Notes: generated from the sequence alone by a model not told the origin. 64,000 bases of DNA from Bacillota bacterium (GCA_023388055.1 JAEWGW010000006.1:62001-126000); one strand, 5' to 3'; numbered from the stretch's first letter, positions 25,038 through 34,187 are shown. A program made the numbers and translations.

Positions 25038-25150
25038 ATTTGGCGTAGGACTATGCAGGAAAATGACAAAACCGATTGCCCCCCGAACGTATATTCTGTA
25101 CAATGGAAGCATCTCTCGCAGTTGTTCATAGAGGAAGGTGTGTTTGGGAA

Positions 25151-27460
25151 ATGAACCCGTTAACAGGCAAAGCCTCATCCGTTGAGGAAACCATAGCATT
25201 ATTGCGGAAGACGCCGGAGCTTGCCCGCAATATTACCCACTGGCGCACGATTCCTCCACGGGATGCGGTGTATGCGCCGTTTCCGGAATTGATCCACCCG
25301 AAGCTGCGCCAAGCGCTGCAGGAACGGGGGATCCTGGGGCTGTACCGCCATCAGGCGGATGCCTTCCAGGCTGTGCTGGACGGACAGCATGTGGTGGCTG
25401 TGACGCCTACTGCCTCCGGCAAAACCTTTTGCTACAATCTCCCGGTGCTGAACCGGATTCTGTCCGATGATAGTGCACGGGCATTATATTTATTTCCCAC
25501 CAAAGCGCTGGCCCAGGATCAGGTGGCAGAGCTGAAGGAGCTGGTGGACAGCATGGAGGTGGACCTGAAGGCCCACACCTATGATGGAGATACCTCTCCG
25601 GCAGCCCGCACGGCCATCCGCAATGCAGGGCATATTGTAGTCACCAACCCGGATATGCTGCATTCGGCCATTTTGCCTCATCATACCAAGTGGGTGAAGC
25701 TCTTCGAGAACCTGAAATATGTGGTCATCGACGAGGTCCATTCCTACCGGGGGGTGTTCGGCAGCCATGTGGCCAATGTGATCCGGCGGCTTAAGCGGAT
25801 TTGCCGGTTTTATGGCTCCACACCCCAGTTTATCTGTGCGTCGGCTACCATCGAGAATCCCAAGGAGCACGCGGAGCGGCTTATCGGGGAGAATATGGCT
25901 CTCATCGACAATAACGGGGCGCCTGCTGGAGAGAAGCATTTTGTATTTTACAACCCTCCTGTGGTTAACCAGCAGCTTGGCATCCGGCGGAGCAGTGTGC
26001 TGGAAACCCAAAAGGTGGCGGCGGCACTTCTGAAGCATGGGGTGCAAACTATTGTTTTTGCCAGAAGCCGGGTGCGGGTTGAGATTCTGCTCACGTATCT
26101 GCAGGATCTGGTGGCCCACGAGCTGGGAACCAAGTCCATCCGTGGCTACAGGGGCGGTTATCTGCCCAAGCAGCGCAGAGAGATCGAGCGGGGGTTGCGC
26201 AACGGGGAAATCCGCGGGGTGGTCAGCACTAACGCTCTGGAGCTGGGGATCGACATCGGGCAGCTGCAGGCCTGTGTGATGAACGGTTACCCCGGCACCA
26301 TCGCCAGTACCTGGCAGCAATCCGGGCGGGCCGGGCGCAGGCAGGAAAGCTCTGTCACCGTGCTGGTGGCCAGCAGCAATCCGCTGGATCAGTATATAAT
26401 CGACAATCCCAAGTATTTCTTCGAAAGACCGCCTGAGCGGGCTTTGATCTCGCCGGATAATCTGGTGATTTTAGTGGACCACATTAAATGTGCGGCTTAT
26501 GAGCTGCCGTTTGAGGAGGGGGAGTTCTTCGGGGAGGAGGCCTTGGCGGATATTCTGGAATTCCTGGTGGAGGAGCGGATTCTGCACAAGGTTGACCGGC
26601 GGTGGTACTGGATGGAGCAGTCCTTCCCGGCCCATGACATTTCCTTGCGTTCCGCAGCGCAGGAGAATGTGGTCATCATTGATATGACCTACGGGAGCAA
26701 GGTGATCGGGGAGATGGACCGGTTCGGCGCCATGACCCTGCTGCATGAGGAGGCCATCTATATTCACGAGGGTGTCCAGTACCAGGTGGAGAAGCTGGAT
26801 TATGAGGAGAAGAAGGCCTATGTCCGGGAGGTCAGTGTGGATTATTTCACCGACGCCAATCTGGCTGTGCAGCTGAAGGTGCTGCAGGTCCACAAGGAGG
26901 AGCGTTCGGAGGGGCTGGTCCGCCAATTCGGCGAGGTTACGGTGAATGCCAAGGCGACTATTTTCAAGAAAATCAAGCTCCGCACCCATGAAAATATCGG
27001 CTCAGGACCTATTCATCTCCCGGAGGAGGAGATGCATACCAATTCCTATTGGTTCTCGGTGGATGAGGATGTTCTGAAGGGGAGAAATGCCCATGACCTG
27101 CAGTTTGCCCTGCTGGGAGTGGCGAATATCCTGGTTTCACTGGCGCCGCTTTATCTGATGTGCGATCCCTCGGACATCCGGGTGGTGCCTCAGGTGAGAG
27201 CCGTTCATAACAAACAACCGACCATCTTCCTGTATGACCGTTATCCCGGAGGCATCGGATTGAGCGAGCGGCTGTATGAGGTACACGGGCAGCTCCTGCG
27301 TCAAGCCAGGGACACCATTCAGCGCTGCGGCTGCATGAGCGGCTGTCCGGCCTGTGTGGGGCCGATTGAAGAGGTTGGGCTATTGGGCAAACAATTGGCG
27401 GGAGAGCTGCTGGGCCAGCTTTTGGATTCCCATGAGGAAGGGGAAGAAGGCAGCACATGA
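25151..27460 (+). CDS. mrfA: MrfA (YprA-type) DEAD/H helicase of the mitomycin repair pathway
   Basis: A 769-residue SF2 helicase. Walker A TPTASGKTF, motif II DEVH (VVIDEVHSYRG), motif III SATIENP, and motif VI QQSGRAGRRQ form the motor; a C-terminal DUF1998 region ends with RCGCMSGCPACVG, the four-Cys metal site. In B. subtilis, MrfA works with the exonuclease MrfB to excise mitomycin C lesions, independent of UvrABC. The start was set at ATG 25151, preceded by GAGGAAGG at 12 bases; an in-frame ATG at 25103 is possible. The stop overlaps mrfB by ATGA. Confidence 0.92.
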   Translation: MNPLTGKASSVEETIALLRKTPELARNITHWRTIPPRDAVYAPFPELIHPKLRQALQERGILGLYRHQADAFQAVLDGQHVVAVTPTASGKTFCYNLPVLNRILSDDSARALYLFPTKALAQDQVAELKELVDSMEVDLKAHTYDGDTSPAARTAIRNAGHIVVTNPDMLHSAILPHHTKWVKLFENLKYVVIDEVHSYRGVFGSHVANVIRRLKRICRFYGSTPQFICASATIENPKEHAERLIGENMALIDNNGAPAGEKHFVFYNPPVVNQQLGIRRSSVLETQKVAAALLKHGVQTIVFARSRVRVEILLTYLQDLVAHELGTKSIRGYRGGYLPKQRREIERGLRNGEIRGVVSTNALELGIDIGQLQACVMNGYPGTIASTWQQSGRAGRRQESSVTVLVASSNPLDQYIIDNPKYFFERPPERALISPDNLVILVDHIKCAAYELPFEEGEFFGEEALADILEFLVEERILHKVDRRWYWMEQSFPAHDISLRSAAQENVVIIDMTYGSKVIGEMDRFGAMTLLHEEAIYIHEGVQYQVEKLDYEEKKAYVREVSVDYFTDANLAVQLKVLQVHKEERSEGLVRQFGEVTVNAKATIFKKIKLRTHENIGSGPIHLPEEEMHTNSYWFSVDEDVLKGRNAHDLQFALLGVANILVSLAPLYLMCDPSDIRVVPQVRAVHNKQPTIFLYDRYPGGIGLSERLYEVHGQLLRQARDTIQRCGCMSGCPACVGPIEEVGLLGKQLAGELLGQLLDSHEEGEEGST

Positions 27461-29019
27461 GCGGATTAAAGGACCGGTTACGGCGTTATGTGGGTCAGAG
27501 TCCAAGTCAGGGACAAACCTCCGAGACAGGAACAGACGGAAGCCATGTGTCAGATGGGGAACAGCCGGAGGAGCATATTGCAGCTTCGGCGCCTTTAGCC
27601 CCGGAGGATGTGGGAGCGGATGGAGATGGACCGATCGTTGCAGAGGATCCCCGGGAGGAATGGGAGGAGTCTCTAGATACCCAATGGGACCGGCTGGAGG
27701 CGTTGCTGGTCCATACCCAGGAGGGGGATTTTATCCGGCGCAAGCTCCACTATACCGCTGACTATGTGCATGGCTCCTGCAGGCTGGCTGACTTGTATGG
27801 CTGTGCCGGTGAGCTGACGGCGTTCGCCAAGGATGCCGAAGGGCAGCCGGTCACGGCGGAGGATATGGTGTTCTTCGATACGGAGACAACAGGACTGGGA
27901 CATGGCGCCGGCAATGTGGCCTTTATGGTGGGACTGGGCTATTGGCAAAAGGAAGCCTTTATTGTGGAGCAGCTGTTCATCCGCAACCCGGCGGAGGAGC
28001 TGGCGATGCTGAGCTACTTGAAAAAAAGTCTGGAGCGCTTCCGGTTTATGGTTTCCTACAACGGCAAGTCCTTCGACTGGCCGCTGCTGCAAACGCGCTT
28101 CGTCATGCACCGGATGCGGTCGCCGGACCCGGAGCCCTTCCATCTGGATTTCCTGTATGCGTCCCGGAGCCTGTGGCGGCATACGCTGCCCTCTTGCAAG
28201 CTGGGGAAGGTGGAGGAGACGCAGCTGGATTTTGTAAGGGAGGATGATGTGCCCGGCTCGATGGCCCCGGCGCTGTATTTTCTGTATCTGGCCGAAAAGA
28301 AGCCTGACTCCATCGCCCCTGTTTTCCTCCATAACGGCATGGATATTCTGTCCTTGGCTGGTCTGGCTGTGCTGTTTGCGAAGGCGCTGAAGGGCGATTA
28401 CAACGCGCTGAACAGGGTGCCGGAGGAGCAGTTCCGCTACGGCTTGTGGTTGTCCCGGATGGGCTGCTCCCAGCTGGCCGGTGTGACCATGGACCAGCTG
28501 TATCACGCTGTGCTTTCGGACGGGGAAAAAGGAGCCGCCTGCCAGTACCTGGCCACTCCCCTGGCGGCTTATTACAAACAAAACGGGCAATGGGAGCAGG
28601 CGTCCGCCCTGTGGTGCAAAGCCATCGCCAACGGCAAGGAAACCCCATCTTCGTTGGGACCGTCGCTTATTCCCTACATTGAGATGGCTATGTATTGCGA
28701 GCACCGCCAAAAAAACTACGAGGACGCTTTACTTTATGCAGATGAAGCCCTTCAATGGGCGGAGGAAAAGCACCGTCTGCTGCAGGCTGCTTCGAAGCGT
28801 GCCTCCGGAAGGGCCAAGACCTCCCGGAAGAGGCCGGGAGCCATCCCTTTGGAAGAGGAGCTTCTGGAGCTGGCGGGAGCCGTAGATAAGGCCGGTAAGC
28901 CGGATAAAGCGGGGGAGATGGCCAAGGAGCTAATGAAACGGACAGAGCGGCTTCGCAAGAAGCTGCAGCGCTCGGGGCAGCAAACCCGGTATGCGGGCGG
29001 GGAACAGGCGGAGGCGTAG
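27457..29019 (+). CDS. mrfB: MrfB (YprB-type) DEDD exonuclease with TPR tail
   Basis: At 520 residues, somewhat longer than B. subtilis YprB as I remember it. After a disordered acidic N-terminus (1-75) comes an RNase-H-fold exonuclease: motif I FFDTETTGLG, motif II YNGKSFDWPLL, and the third acidic block HNGMDILSLAG. The C-terminal third is helical (LYHAVLSDGEKGAACQYLA, YEDALLYADEALQWAEEK), consistent with TPR repeats, and ends in a basic region. It is translationally coupled to mrfA and is followed by two more base-excision repair genes. Confidence 0.9.
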   Translation: MSGLKDRLRRYVGQSPSQGQTSETGTDGSHVSDGEQPEEHIAASAPLAPEDVGADGDGPIVAEDPREEWEESLDTQWDRLEALLVHTQEGDFIRRKLHYTADYVHGSCRLADLYGCAGELTAFAKDAEGQPVTAEDMVFFDTETTGLGHGAGNVAFMVGLGYWQKEAFIVEQLFIRNPAEELAMLSYLKKSLERFRFMVSYNGKSFDWPLLQTRFVMHRMRSPDPEPFHLDFLYASRSLWRHTLPSCKLGKVEETQLDFVREDDVPGSMAPALYFLYLAEKKPDSIAPVFLHNGMDILSLAGLAVLFAKALKGDYNALNRVPEEQFRYGLWLSRMGCSQLAGVTMDQLYHAVLSDGEKGAACQYLATPLAAYYKQNGQWEQASALWCKAIANGKETPSSLGPSLIPYIEMAMYCEHRQKNYEDALLYADEALQWAEEKHRLLQAASKRASGRAKTSRKRPGAIPLEEELLELAGAVDKAGKPDKAGEMAKELMKRTERLRKKLQRSGQQTRYAGGEQAEA

Positions 29020-29096
29020 GCGGGCTGGAGGAATAAACCCCGCCGTGTGGTGCATGCTAATGAAATATTGGAAAAACATCCCACGGAGGTTAAACC

Positions 29097-29906
29097 ATGC
29101 CTGAGCTGCCCGAGATGGAAACCTATCGCCAGCTGCTGATTCCGAGAATTGCGGGAAAAGTGGTCACCGGTGTGCAGATCGGAAGAGAGAAATCCATTAA
29201 TGTGCCTGTCGAGGAGTTTTCCGCGGCAGTGTTGGGGGTGCGGGTCCGGGGGATTTCCCGGCGGGCCAAGCATCTTCTTTTTCATATGGAGCAAAACCGG
29301 GTGCTGCTGCTTCACCTGATGCTGGGCGGAGCTATGGTATGGGGAACACCTGAGGAGCGCCCCGACCGGACAGTGCAGGTGGAGCTGGCTTTTGGGGAGC
29401 ATCGGCTGTATTTTATTGGTCTGCGGCTGGGTTACCTGCATCTCTATGAGGAGGAGGAGGCTGCACGGCTTCTGCAGAAGCTGGGGCCGGAGCCCTTTGA
29501 TCCGGCGTTTACGGAACGGGATTTCCTCAATCTTCTCGGCAAAAAGCGGGGCTATCTGAAAACTGCTCTTGTGGACCAATCTGTGCTGTCGGGAATCGGG
29601 AACTGCTATTCGGATGAAATCTGCTTCACTGCGGGGATTCTGCCCCAGCGCAGGCTGGAGAGTCTCCCGGAGGAGGAGCTGGTCCGGCTGTTTCATGCCA
29701 TGCGGTCCACGTTGTCCGAAGCCGCCACCCACGGCGGGTACATGGATGTTCCGTTATTTCAAGGGGATACGTTGACCGGCGGTTTTGACCCGATGTGCCG
29801 GGTTTATGACCGGGAGGGTGAGCCGTGTGTCCGGTGCGGAACGCCCATTGACCGGGTGGACTTTGCCTCGAGAAAATCATTTTCCTGTCCGGGCTGCCAA
29901 CAATAG
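29097..29906 (+). CDS. Fpg/Nei-family DNA glycosylase
   Basis: A 269-residue bifunctional glycosylase/AP lyase type. The N-terminus MPELPEMETY supplies the catalytic Pro and Glu; RRAKHLLF carries the conserved Lys; the helix-two-turn-helix is DQSVLSGIGNCYSDEI; the zinc finger is CVRCGTPI ... CPGC with the Arg of its hairpin in ASRKSF. It removes oxidised bases. MutM versus Nei cannot be settled by eye. A GGAGGTTAAACC ribosome site lies before ATG 29097. Third gene of the repair operon. Confidence 0.9.
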   Translation: MPELPEMETYRQLLIPRIAGKVVTGVQIGREKSINVPVEEFSAAVLGVRVRGISRRAKHLLFHMEQNRVLLLHLMLGGAMVWGTPEERPDRTVQVELAFGEHRLYFIGLRLGYLHLYEEEEAARLLQKLGPEPFDPAFTERDFLNLLGKKRGYLKTALVDQSVLSGIGNCYSDEICFTAGILPQRRLESLPEEELVRLFHAMRSTLSEAATHGGYMDVPLFQGDTLTGGFDPMCRVYDREGEPCVRCGTPIDRVDFASRKSFSCPGCQQ

Positions 29907-29925
29907 CGGGAATGGGAGGGGCGTT

Positions 29926-30771
29926 ATGCGTATCGGCTGTCATATCAGTATCCGCCGCGGCTATCTGCAGGCCGCCAAAACGACGGTCGCCTTGGGAGCG
30001 CAGTCCTATCAATATTTTCCCAAGAACCCCCGCAGCCTGGCTTTGAAAAGCTGGGACCGTAAGGATGCCGCCGCGTGTGCAGCATTTTGCCGGGAGTATG
30101 GCCTTGTCTCCATTGCCCACACCCCGTATCCCGTCAATTTGGCGGTTCCACCCGGTGAGCTCCGGGATTTGACGGTACGGTCTCTCTATAACGATCTGGA
30201 GATTGCCGAGAGTTGCGGGAGTCTTGGAATTATCGTCCACTTTGGCAAGGGCAAGCAGATTAACGCGTTACAAGACTACCAAAATATACTACAATGTATA
30301 AATGAGGTTTTGGCCCGTTGGGAAGGAAACACCTTATTCCTGCTGGAAAATCTGGCGGGTGAAGGCGGCAATATGGGAACCACGCTGGAGGAGCTGTGCC
30401 AGATTCGCAGGCTGTCCGATTATCCGGAGAAAATCGGGTTTTGTCTGGATACCTGCCATTTGTTCGCCAGCGGGGTTTGGAGACCGGGACATATGGAGGA
30501 CTGGACGACAAAAGGAGAAGCCTTGGGTTATTTCGAAGGCCTGAAGGCGATCCACCTGAATGATTCGCGCTACCCCTCCGGCTCGGGCAAGGACAGGCAT
30601 GCTCCTATCGGGGGCGGACATATCGGCAAGGAGGAGTTCCGGCGGTTTTTCTCGTATTTTGGCCGGATGGATCTCCCCGGTGTATTGGAAACGGAGTCCG
30701 GGGCCGACGGCACACACCGGCAGGAGTTGGCCTTGGTTAAACAGCTGATGATGGAAGGAGATTCGCCATGA
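29926..30771 (+). CDS. Endonuclease IV-type AP endonuclease
   Basis: A 281-residue TIM-barrel (AP endonuclease family 2). MRIGCHISIRRGYLQAA is the family N-terminus, with metal ligands in IIVHFGKG, LLENLAGE, GFCLDTCHLFASG, IHLNDS, DRHAPIGGGHIG and VLETE. It cuts 5' of abasic sites, the step after a glycosylase, so its place right behind the Fpg/Nei gene makes sense. ATG 29926 follows GGGAGGGG closely; an upstream ATG in frame lies inside the glycosylase gene. The stop overlaps the next gene by ATGA. It resembles Nfo, but whether another nfo exists is not known. Confidence 0.92.
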   Translation: MRIGCHISIRRGYLQAAKTTVALGAQSYQYFPKNPRSLALKSWDRKDAAACAAFCREYGLVSIAHTPYPVNLAVPPGELRDLTVRSLYNDLEIAESCGSLGIIVHFGKGKQINALQDYQNILQCINEVLARWEGNTLFLLENLAGEGGNMGTTLEELCQIRRLSDYPEKIGFCLDTCHLFASGVWRPGHMEDWTTKGEALGYFEGLKAIHLNDSRYPSGSGKDRHAPIGGGHIGKEEFRRFFSYFGRMDLPGVLETESGADGTHRQELALVKQLMMEGDSP

Positions 30772-31118
30772 TCCATGTGTATATGGATGATGCCCGGCCC
30801 AGGCCCCAGGGATTTACGCTTGCCCGGACGGGGGAGGAATGCCTGCTTCTTTTGGAGCTGGAAGAGGTGGGGCTGTTATCCCTGGACCATGATATGGGGT
30901 TTGACCAGATGAACGGGCTGGAGCTGGCCAAGGAAATGGTACGGAGATCATTGTTTGCCCAGGAGATCTACCTGCATTCCTCCAGCATGGTGGCCCGGTC
31001 GCAGATGTTTCAGGCTCTGTATCCCTACAGGCCGGAGGGTACGCGCATCCATACCGGTCCGGTGCCGGAGGACGTCCTGCGGCGAATAGCCGGAGAATGC
31101 GGGGAGGACCAAGTTTGA
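30768..31118 (+). CDS. Cyclic-phosphate-processing receiver-like (cREC) protein
   Basis: A 116-residue single-domain protein with a receiver-like fold: YMDDARPRPQGF (acidic pair at strand 1), ARTGEECLLLLE, LLSLDHDMGF at the phospho-acceptor position, and LHSSSMVARSQM. This pattern matches the cREC family, predicted from comparative genomics (not, to my knowledge, biochemically) to act on cyclic nucleotide or RNA phosphates. It is not a normal response regulator since the Thr/Lys switch is replaced by HSSS. It is translationally coupled (ATGA) to the endonuclease IV gene, so a role in end processing is suggested. Confidence 0.78.
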   Translation: MIHVYMDDARPRPQGFTLARTGEECLLLLELEEVGLLSLDHDMGFDQMNGLELAKEMVRRSLFAQEIYLHSSSMVARSQMFQALYPYRPEGTRIHTGPVPEDVLRRIAGECGEDQV

Positions 31119-31201
31119 GAGGAAATGGCCCTCAATTTGGCTTTGTCAAATTCGAGGCTCTCGAAACTTACCCGCCCTGCGGCAAGGACCAAGTTTGAGA
31201 G
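31105..31201. repeat. 17-base direct repeat with an inverted copy between
   Basis: AGGACCAAGTTTGAGAG occurs at 31105-31121 (end of the cREC gene) and 31185-31201, with CTCTCGAAACTT, close to its reverse complement, between at about 31159-31170. Confidence 0.8.
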
Positions 31202-31221
31202 AGAAAGAGAGGAGAACAACG

Positions 31222-31995
31222 ATGATTAGGATGGAAGAGATCACATTTATCCGCAATAAACGGACCATACTGGACAATATCAATCTTGTTATGGAAAAAG
31301 GACAGCATTGGGTCATTCTTGGCCGCAACGGCTCAGGGAAAACCACGCTGCTGGAGCTGATGACGGGTTATCAATTTCCCAGCTCGGGTAAGGTCCAGGT
31401 GCTGGGCCACCGTTACGGACAGGTGGATATTCGGGAGGTCCGTAAGGAGATCGGTTATATCAGCCAATCCCTGATTGAGCGTTTGGCCTTGAAGGACCCG
31501 GTTTGGGAGGTGGTGGCTACAGGTGAATACGCCTTTCTGCGGTTCTACCAGACCATTGACCCGGCGGTAATCGAAAAGGCGGAGGAGCTCCTCCGGCGGG
31601 TGCGCCTTCATCATCTGAAGGATCAGCCCTTCGGTACGCTTTCCCAGGGCGAACGGAAGAAGGTGGTCTTGGCCCGAGCCTTGATGGCGAATCCGGCGCT
31701 TCTGGTCATGGACGAGATGTGCTCGGGACTGGATCTGTACGAGCGGGAAAAGCTGCTGCAGGATATCGGGGAATTGGGAGCGGAGGGATCTTCCTCGCGG
31801 ATGATGGTCTATGTGACGCATCATCTGGAGGAGATTATCCCGGCCTTCACCCATGTAGCACTGATCGAAAACGGCCAGCTGGTAGCCGCTGGGCCCAAGG
31901 AAGAAGTGCTGACGCCCGAGCTGCTGAAACGGGCTTATGATCTCGATGTGGATATCGAATGGAGCCATGGGCGTCCGTGGGTCAAGGCATTATAA
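31222..31995 (+). CDS. ABC-type ATP-binding protein (YlmA-like, no permease nearby)
   Basis: A 257-residue ATPase: Walker A GRNGSGKTTLL, Q-loop ISQSL, signature TLSQGERKKVV, Walker B LLVMDEMCSGLD, switch His VYVTHHLEE. The order of motifs and the early N-terminal ITFIRNKRTILDNINLVM resemble YlmA and ModF-type single ATPases. ATG 31222 follows AGAGGAGAACAACG. No membrane partner or binding protein is adjacent. The substrate, if any, is unknown. It ends the strand of repair genes and lies before a long repeat-bearing gap. Confidence 0.87.
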   Translation: MIRMEEITFIRNKRTILDNINLVMEKGQHWVILGRNGSGKTTLLELMTGYQFPSSGKVQVLGHRYGQVDIREVRKEIGYISQSLIERLALKDPVWEVVATGEYAFLRFYQTIDPAVIEKAEELLRRVRLHHLKDQPFGTLSQGERKKVVLARALMANPALLVMDEMCSGLDLYEREKLLQDIGELGAEGSSSRMMVYVTHHLEEIIPAFTHVALIENGQLVAAGPKEEVLTPELLKRAYDLDVDIEWSHGRPWVKAL

Positions 31996-32228
31996 TATTT
32001 GAGCTTGCAGAAGGTTTTGGCCGGCTGCAGGCTTTTTTATCGGGCTTAATATTAATGCAGTTAAATACAAACCACATTAATTTATTGTTTTGTGGAGCGC
32101 AGAGGAGGAAGCAGATTAGTGGAGTGTGGCGCAGCGTGAGCATCAAGTTAGTGGTGTGGTGAGGTCTGGGTGTTTAGTGGAACATAGGAGGGCGGAGGGG
32201 AGGGAGACGGAAGGCGGCGCGGCGGCTG

Positions 32229-32412
32229 TAACGGAACTGAGAAGCTCTTACAAGCAAAAATCTGCGAAAATCGCACGCTAACGGAACTATGCGACTGTTA
32301 GAGCTATATTTTCGGAGAAAGTAGCTGCTGATTGCCCTCTAAGAGCTTTTGAGTTCCGTTAGGATGCTGAAAAGGCTGAAATTGGCGTCTAAGAGTCGCT
32401 GAGTTCCGTTAG
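32229..32412. repeat. Cluster B of TAACGGAACT intergenic repeats (4 units)
   Basis: Units lie at 32229-32251 (plus), 32278-32301 (plus), 32339-32362 (minus) and 32389-32412 (minus), with the plan TAACGGAACTNAG-NNN-CTCTTA. The head-to-tail then inverted order could fold the whole stretch. The 31996-32522 gap holds these repeats and no gene I can support. Confidence 0.85.
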
Positions 32413-32522
32413 GGAACGAACGGTGATAACGGTGGTGGGGGACCCGGCCAAAATTCTCGTTGCCAATTTGCTCCAAGAGAGGCTATAATCAGGACCATTA
32501 CCATTTTGCAAGGGGTGGGACT

Positions 32523-34187
32523 GTGAAGGAAACCTCCGAATTGTTGCAAGCTGGCAGACTGCTGGAGAACCGCTACCGGATTCTCGGGCTGCTGGGCCAA
32601 GGCGGCATGGGACGGGTGTATCTGGCCGAAGACGAGCGGCTGCCCGGCAAAAAATGGGCCGTCAAGGAGCTGAGGCCCGGACCGGCTCAACGTGAGCTTT
32701 TGGCCAAGGAAGCCCGGATGCTGGCGGAATGCAGCCATCCCGGTTTGGCTGCCGTTACGGATTTTATCCCGGCCAATGCTCAGGGTGTCTGTTATCTGGT
32801 CATGGAATTTATCCAGGGCCAAACGCTGCTCCAGTTGCTGCGGGGTAAGGGGCCATTAAGCTGGGCACAAACGGCGGGTATTGGCATGGAATTATGCCAG
32901 GTGCTGGCCTATTTGCATGAGGAGCGGCCGGTTCCCATTATCCACCGGGATCTGAAGCCGTCCAATGTGATGCTGGATGGAAACGGGCGGGTGCGGCTTA
33001 TCGATTTTGGCACAGCCCGGCATTACAGCCAAGGAGCCGAGGCGGATACCGTCCGTCTGGGAACCTTGGGGTTTGCCTCGCCCGAGCAGCTGGTGGGCCG
33101 GCAGACGGATGCCCGCACCGACCTGTATGCGCTTGGAGCGGTGCTGCATTTTCTGCTGGAGGGGGGAACCGGGCAGCGGCAGAACGGAATCCGGGGTGTC
33201 CTCCCGGATACGGTTCCGAAGGAAGCCCAGGCGCTCATCGGTAAACTCATGGAGGATGAGCCGGCCAAACGGTTTCAGCGTGCTGAGGATGTAGAAGCGG
33301 CGCTGCGGGCTATACAGTCATCGGGCACAACGACAGCAGGGGGGACACGGCACCTGACGGAGGGGATGACAGCAGCACAGACGGCATTCTCACCTGTCAT
33401 GCGGATCGTGGTGGGCGGTTTAACCGGCGGCAGCGGGGCTACTTTTGTGGCTATGGCTTTGGCGCGCTGCCTGCATGCCCTGGCCCTGCCCCATACCCTG
33501 CTTGAGCTGCCGGGAGCTGCTCCTGATCTGTATCATATTCTGCTGGGAGACCGGCTTATACCCAAGGGTTACCGGTACTGGACTGAAAGCGTTTGTCTCG
33601 GAGCAGGCGGCGGAGGTGAGGGCAAACCATGGACTGGCGGATATTCGGAATGGGCACCGCTTGCCCCTGACCGTCCCTTGGAGAAGTGGGACCCCGATTG
33701 CGCCAGGCAGCTTATGGAGCGGCTTAACCGGCCGGCAGCTATTCTGGATATAGGATCGGCATGGACGAACCCCGCTCATGAAGCTGTGTTGGAGCAGGCC
33801 GATCTCATCCTTCTGGTCTGTGGTCCGTCTCCCCTGCAGCTGAGCAGAGGAGAAGCTGAGCGGAACTGGAGCCGTCTGGACAAGCTGAAGCAGAATAACC
33901 GCAGGTTGGAGATTGTCGCCAACAAAACAGTCAGCTTCAAGGGCCGGCAGGAGTGGCTGGAGTCCTTGCCCGGACGTCCGTTCTGCCAAATCCCCGAAAT
34001 CCCGTCAACAACGGTGTTGGACGCACTTTGGCAAGGGAAGCTGCTTGCAGACCAGCCTGCGGTTCAACCGGTGTTAAGCGCGGCATTGTCGCCCATTACC
34101 GGGATAATTCTCGGCCAATGCGGTCATCCTGGTAATCGGAAGTCCCTGTGGCGGCGGCTTCGGACGGGGGGCAAACAGCACCGCTGA
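32523..34187 (+). CDS. Ser/Thr protein kinase fused to a degenerate MinD-like P-loop domain
   Basis: A 554-residue protein starting at GTG 32523 after AAGGGGTGGGA. Residues 17-265 form a Hanks kinase: GLLGQGGMGRVY loop, Lys48 (WAVKEL), catalytic HRDLKPSNVM (Asp143), DFGTA (Asp161), GTLGFASPEQ activation segment and DLYALGAVLHFLLEG. There is no transmembrane helix. From 291 to 510 follows a MinD/ParA-like fold: RIVVGGLTGGSGATFVAMALA is the P-loop, lacking both signature Lys residues, then AAILDIGSAW at the Walker B place and LILLVCGPS. It sits just upstream of a Tad/Flp pilus operon whose first gene is a TadZ-like MinD. It probably phosphorylates pilus-assembly factors; that is inference. Confidence 0.88.
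   Translation: MKETSELLQAGRLLENRYRILGLLGQGGMGRVYLAEDERLPGKKWAVKELRPGPAQRELLAKEARMLAECSHPGLAAVTDFIPANAQGVCYLVMEFIQGQTLLQLLRGKGPLSWAQTAGIGMELCQVLAYLHEERPVPIIHRDLKPSNVMLDGNGRVRLIDFGTARHYSQGAEADTVRLGTLGFASPEQLVGRQTDARTDLYALGAVLHFLLEGGTGQRQNGIRGVLPDTVPKEAQALIGKLMEDEPAKRFQRAEDVEAALRAIQSSGTTTAGGTRHLTEGMTAAQTAFSPVMRIVVGGLTGGSGATFVAMALARCLHALALPHTLLELPGAAPDLYHILLGDRLIPKGYRYWTESVCLGAGGGGEGKPWTGGYSEWAPLAPDRPLEKWDPDCARQLMERLNRPAAILDIGSAWTNPAHEAVLEQADLILLVCGPSPLQLSRGEAERNWSRLDKLKQNNRRLEIVANKTVSFKGRQEWLESLPGRPFCQIPEIPSTTVLDALWQGKLLADQPAVQPVLSAALSPITGIILGQCGHPGNRKSLWRRLRTGGKQHR

Noticed and set aside
27673..28710. Minus-strand frame of 345 codons over mrfB
   Set aside because: Shadow of a G/C-rich gene; the plus strand has intact exonuclease motifs and coupling to mrfA.
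30768..31118. Ordinary CheY-like response regulator
   Set aside because: Conserved Thr and Lys of the switch are missing and the HSSSMVARSQM motif fits the cyclic-phosphate receiver family better.
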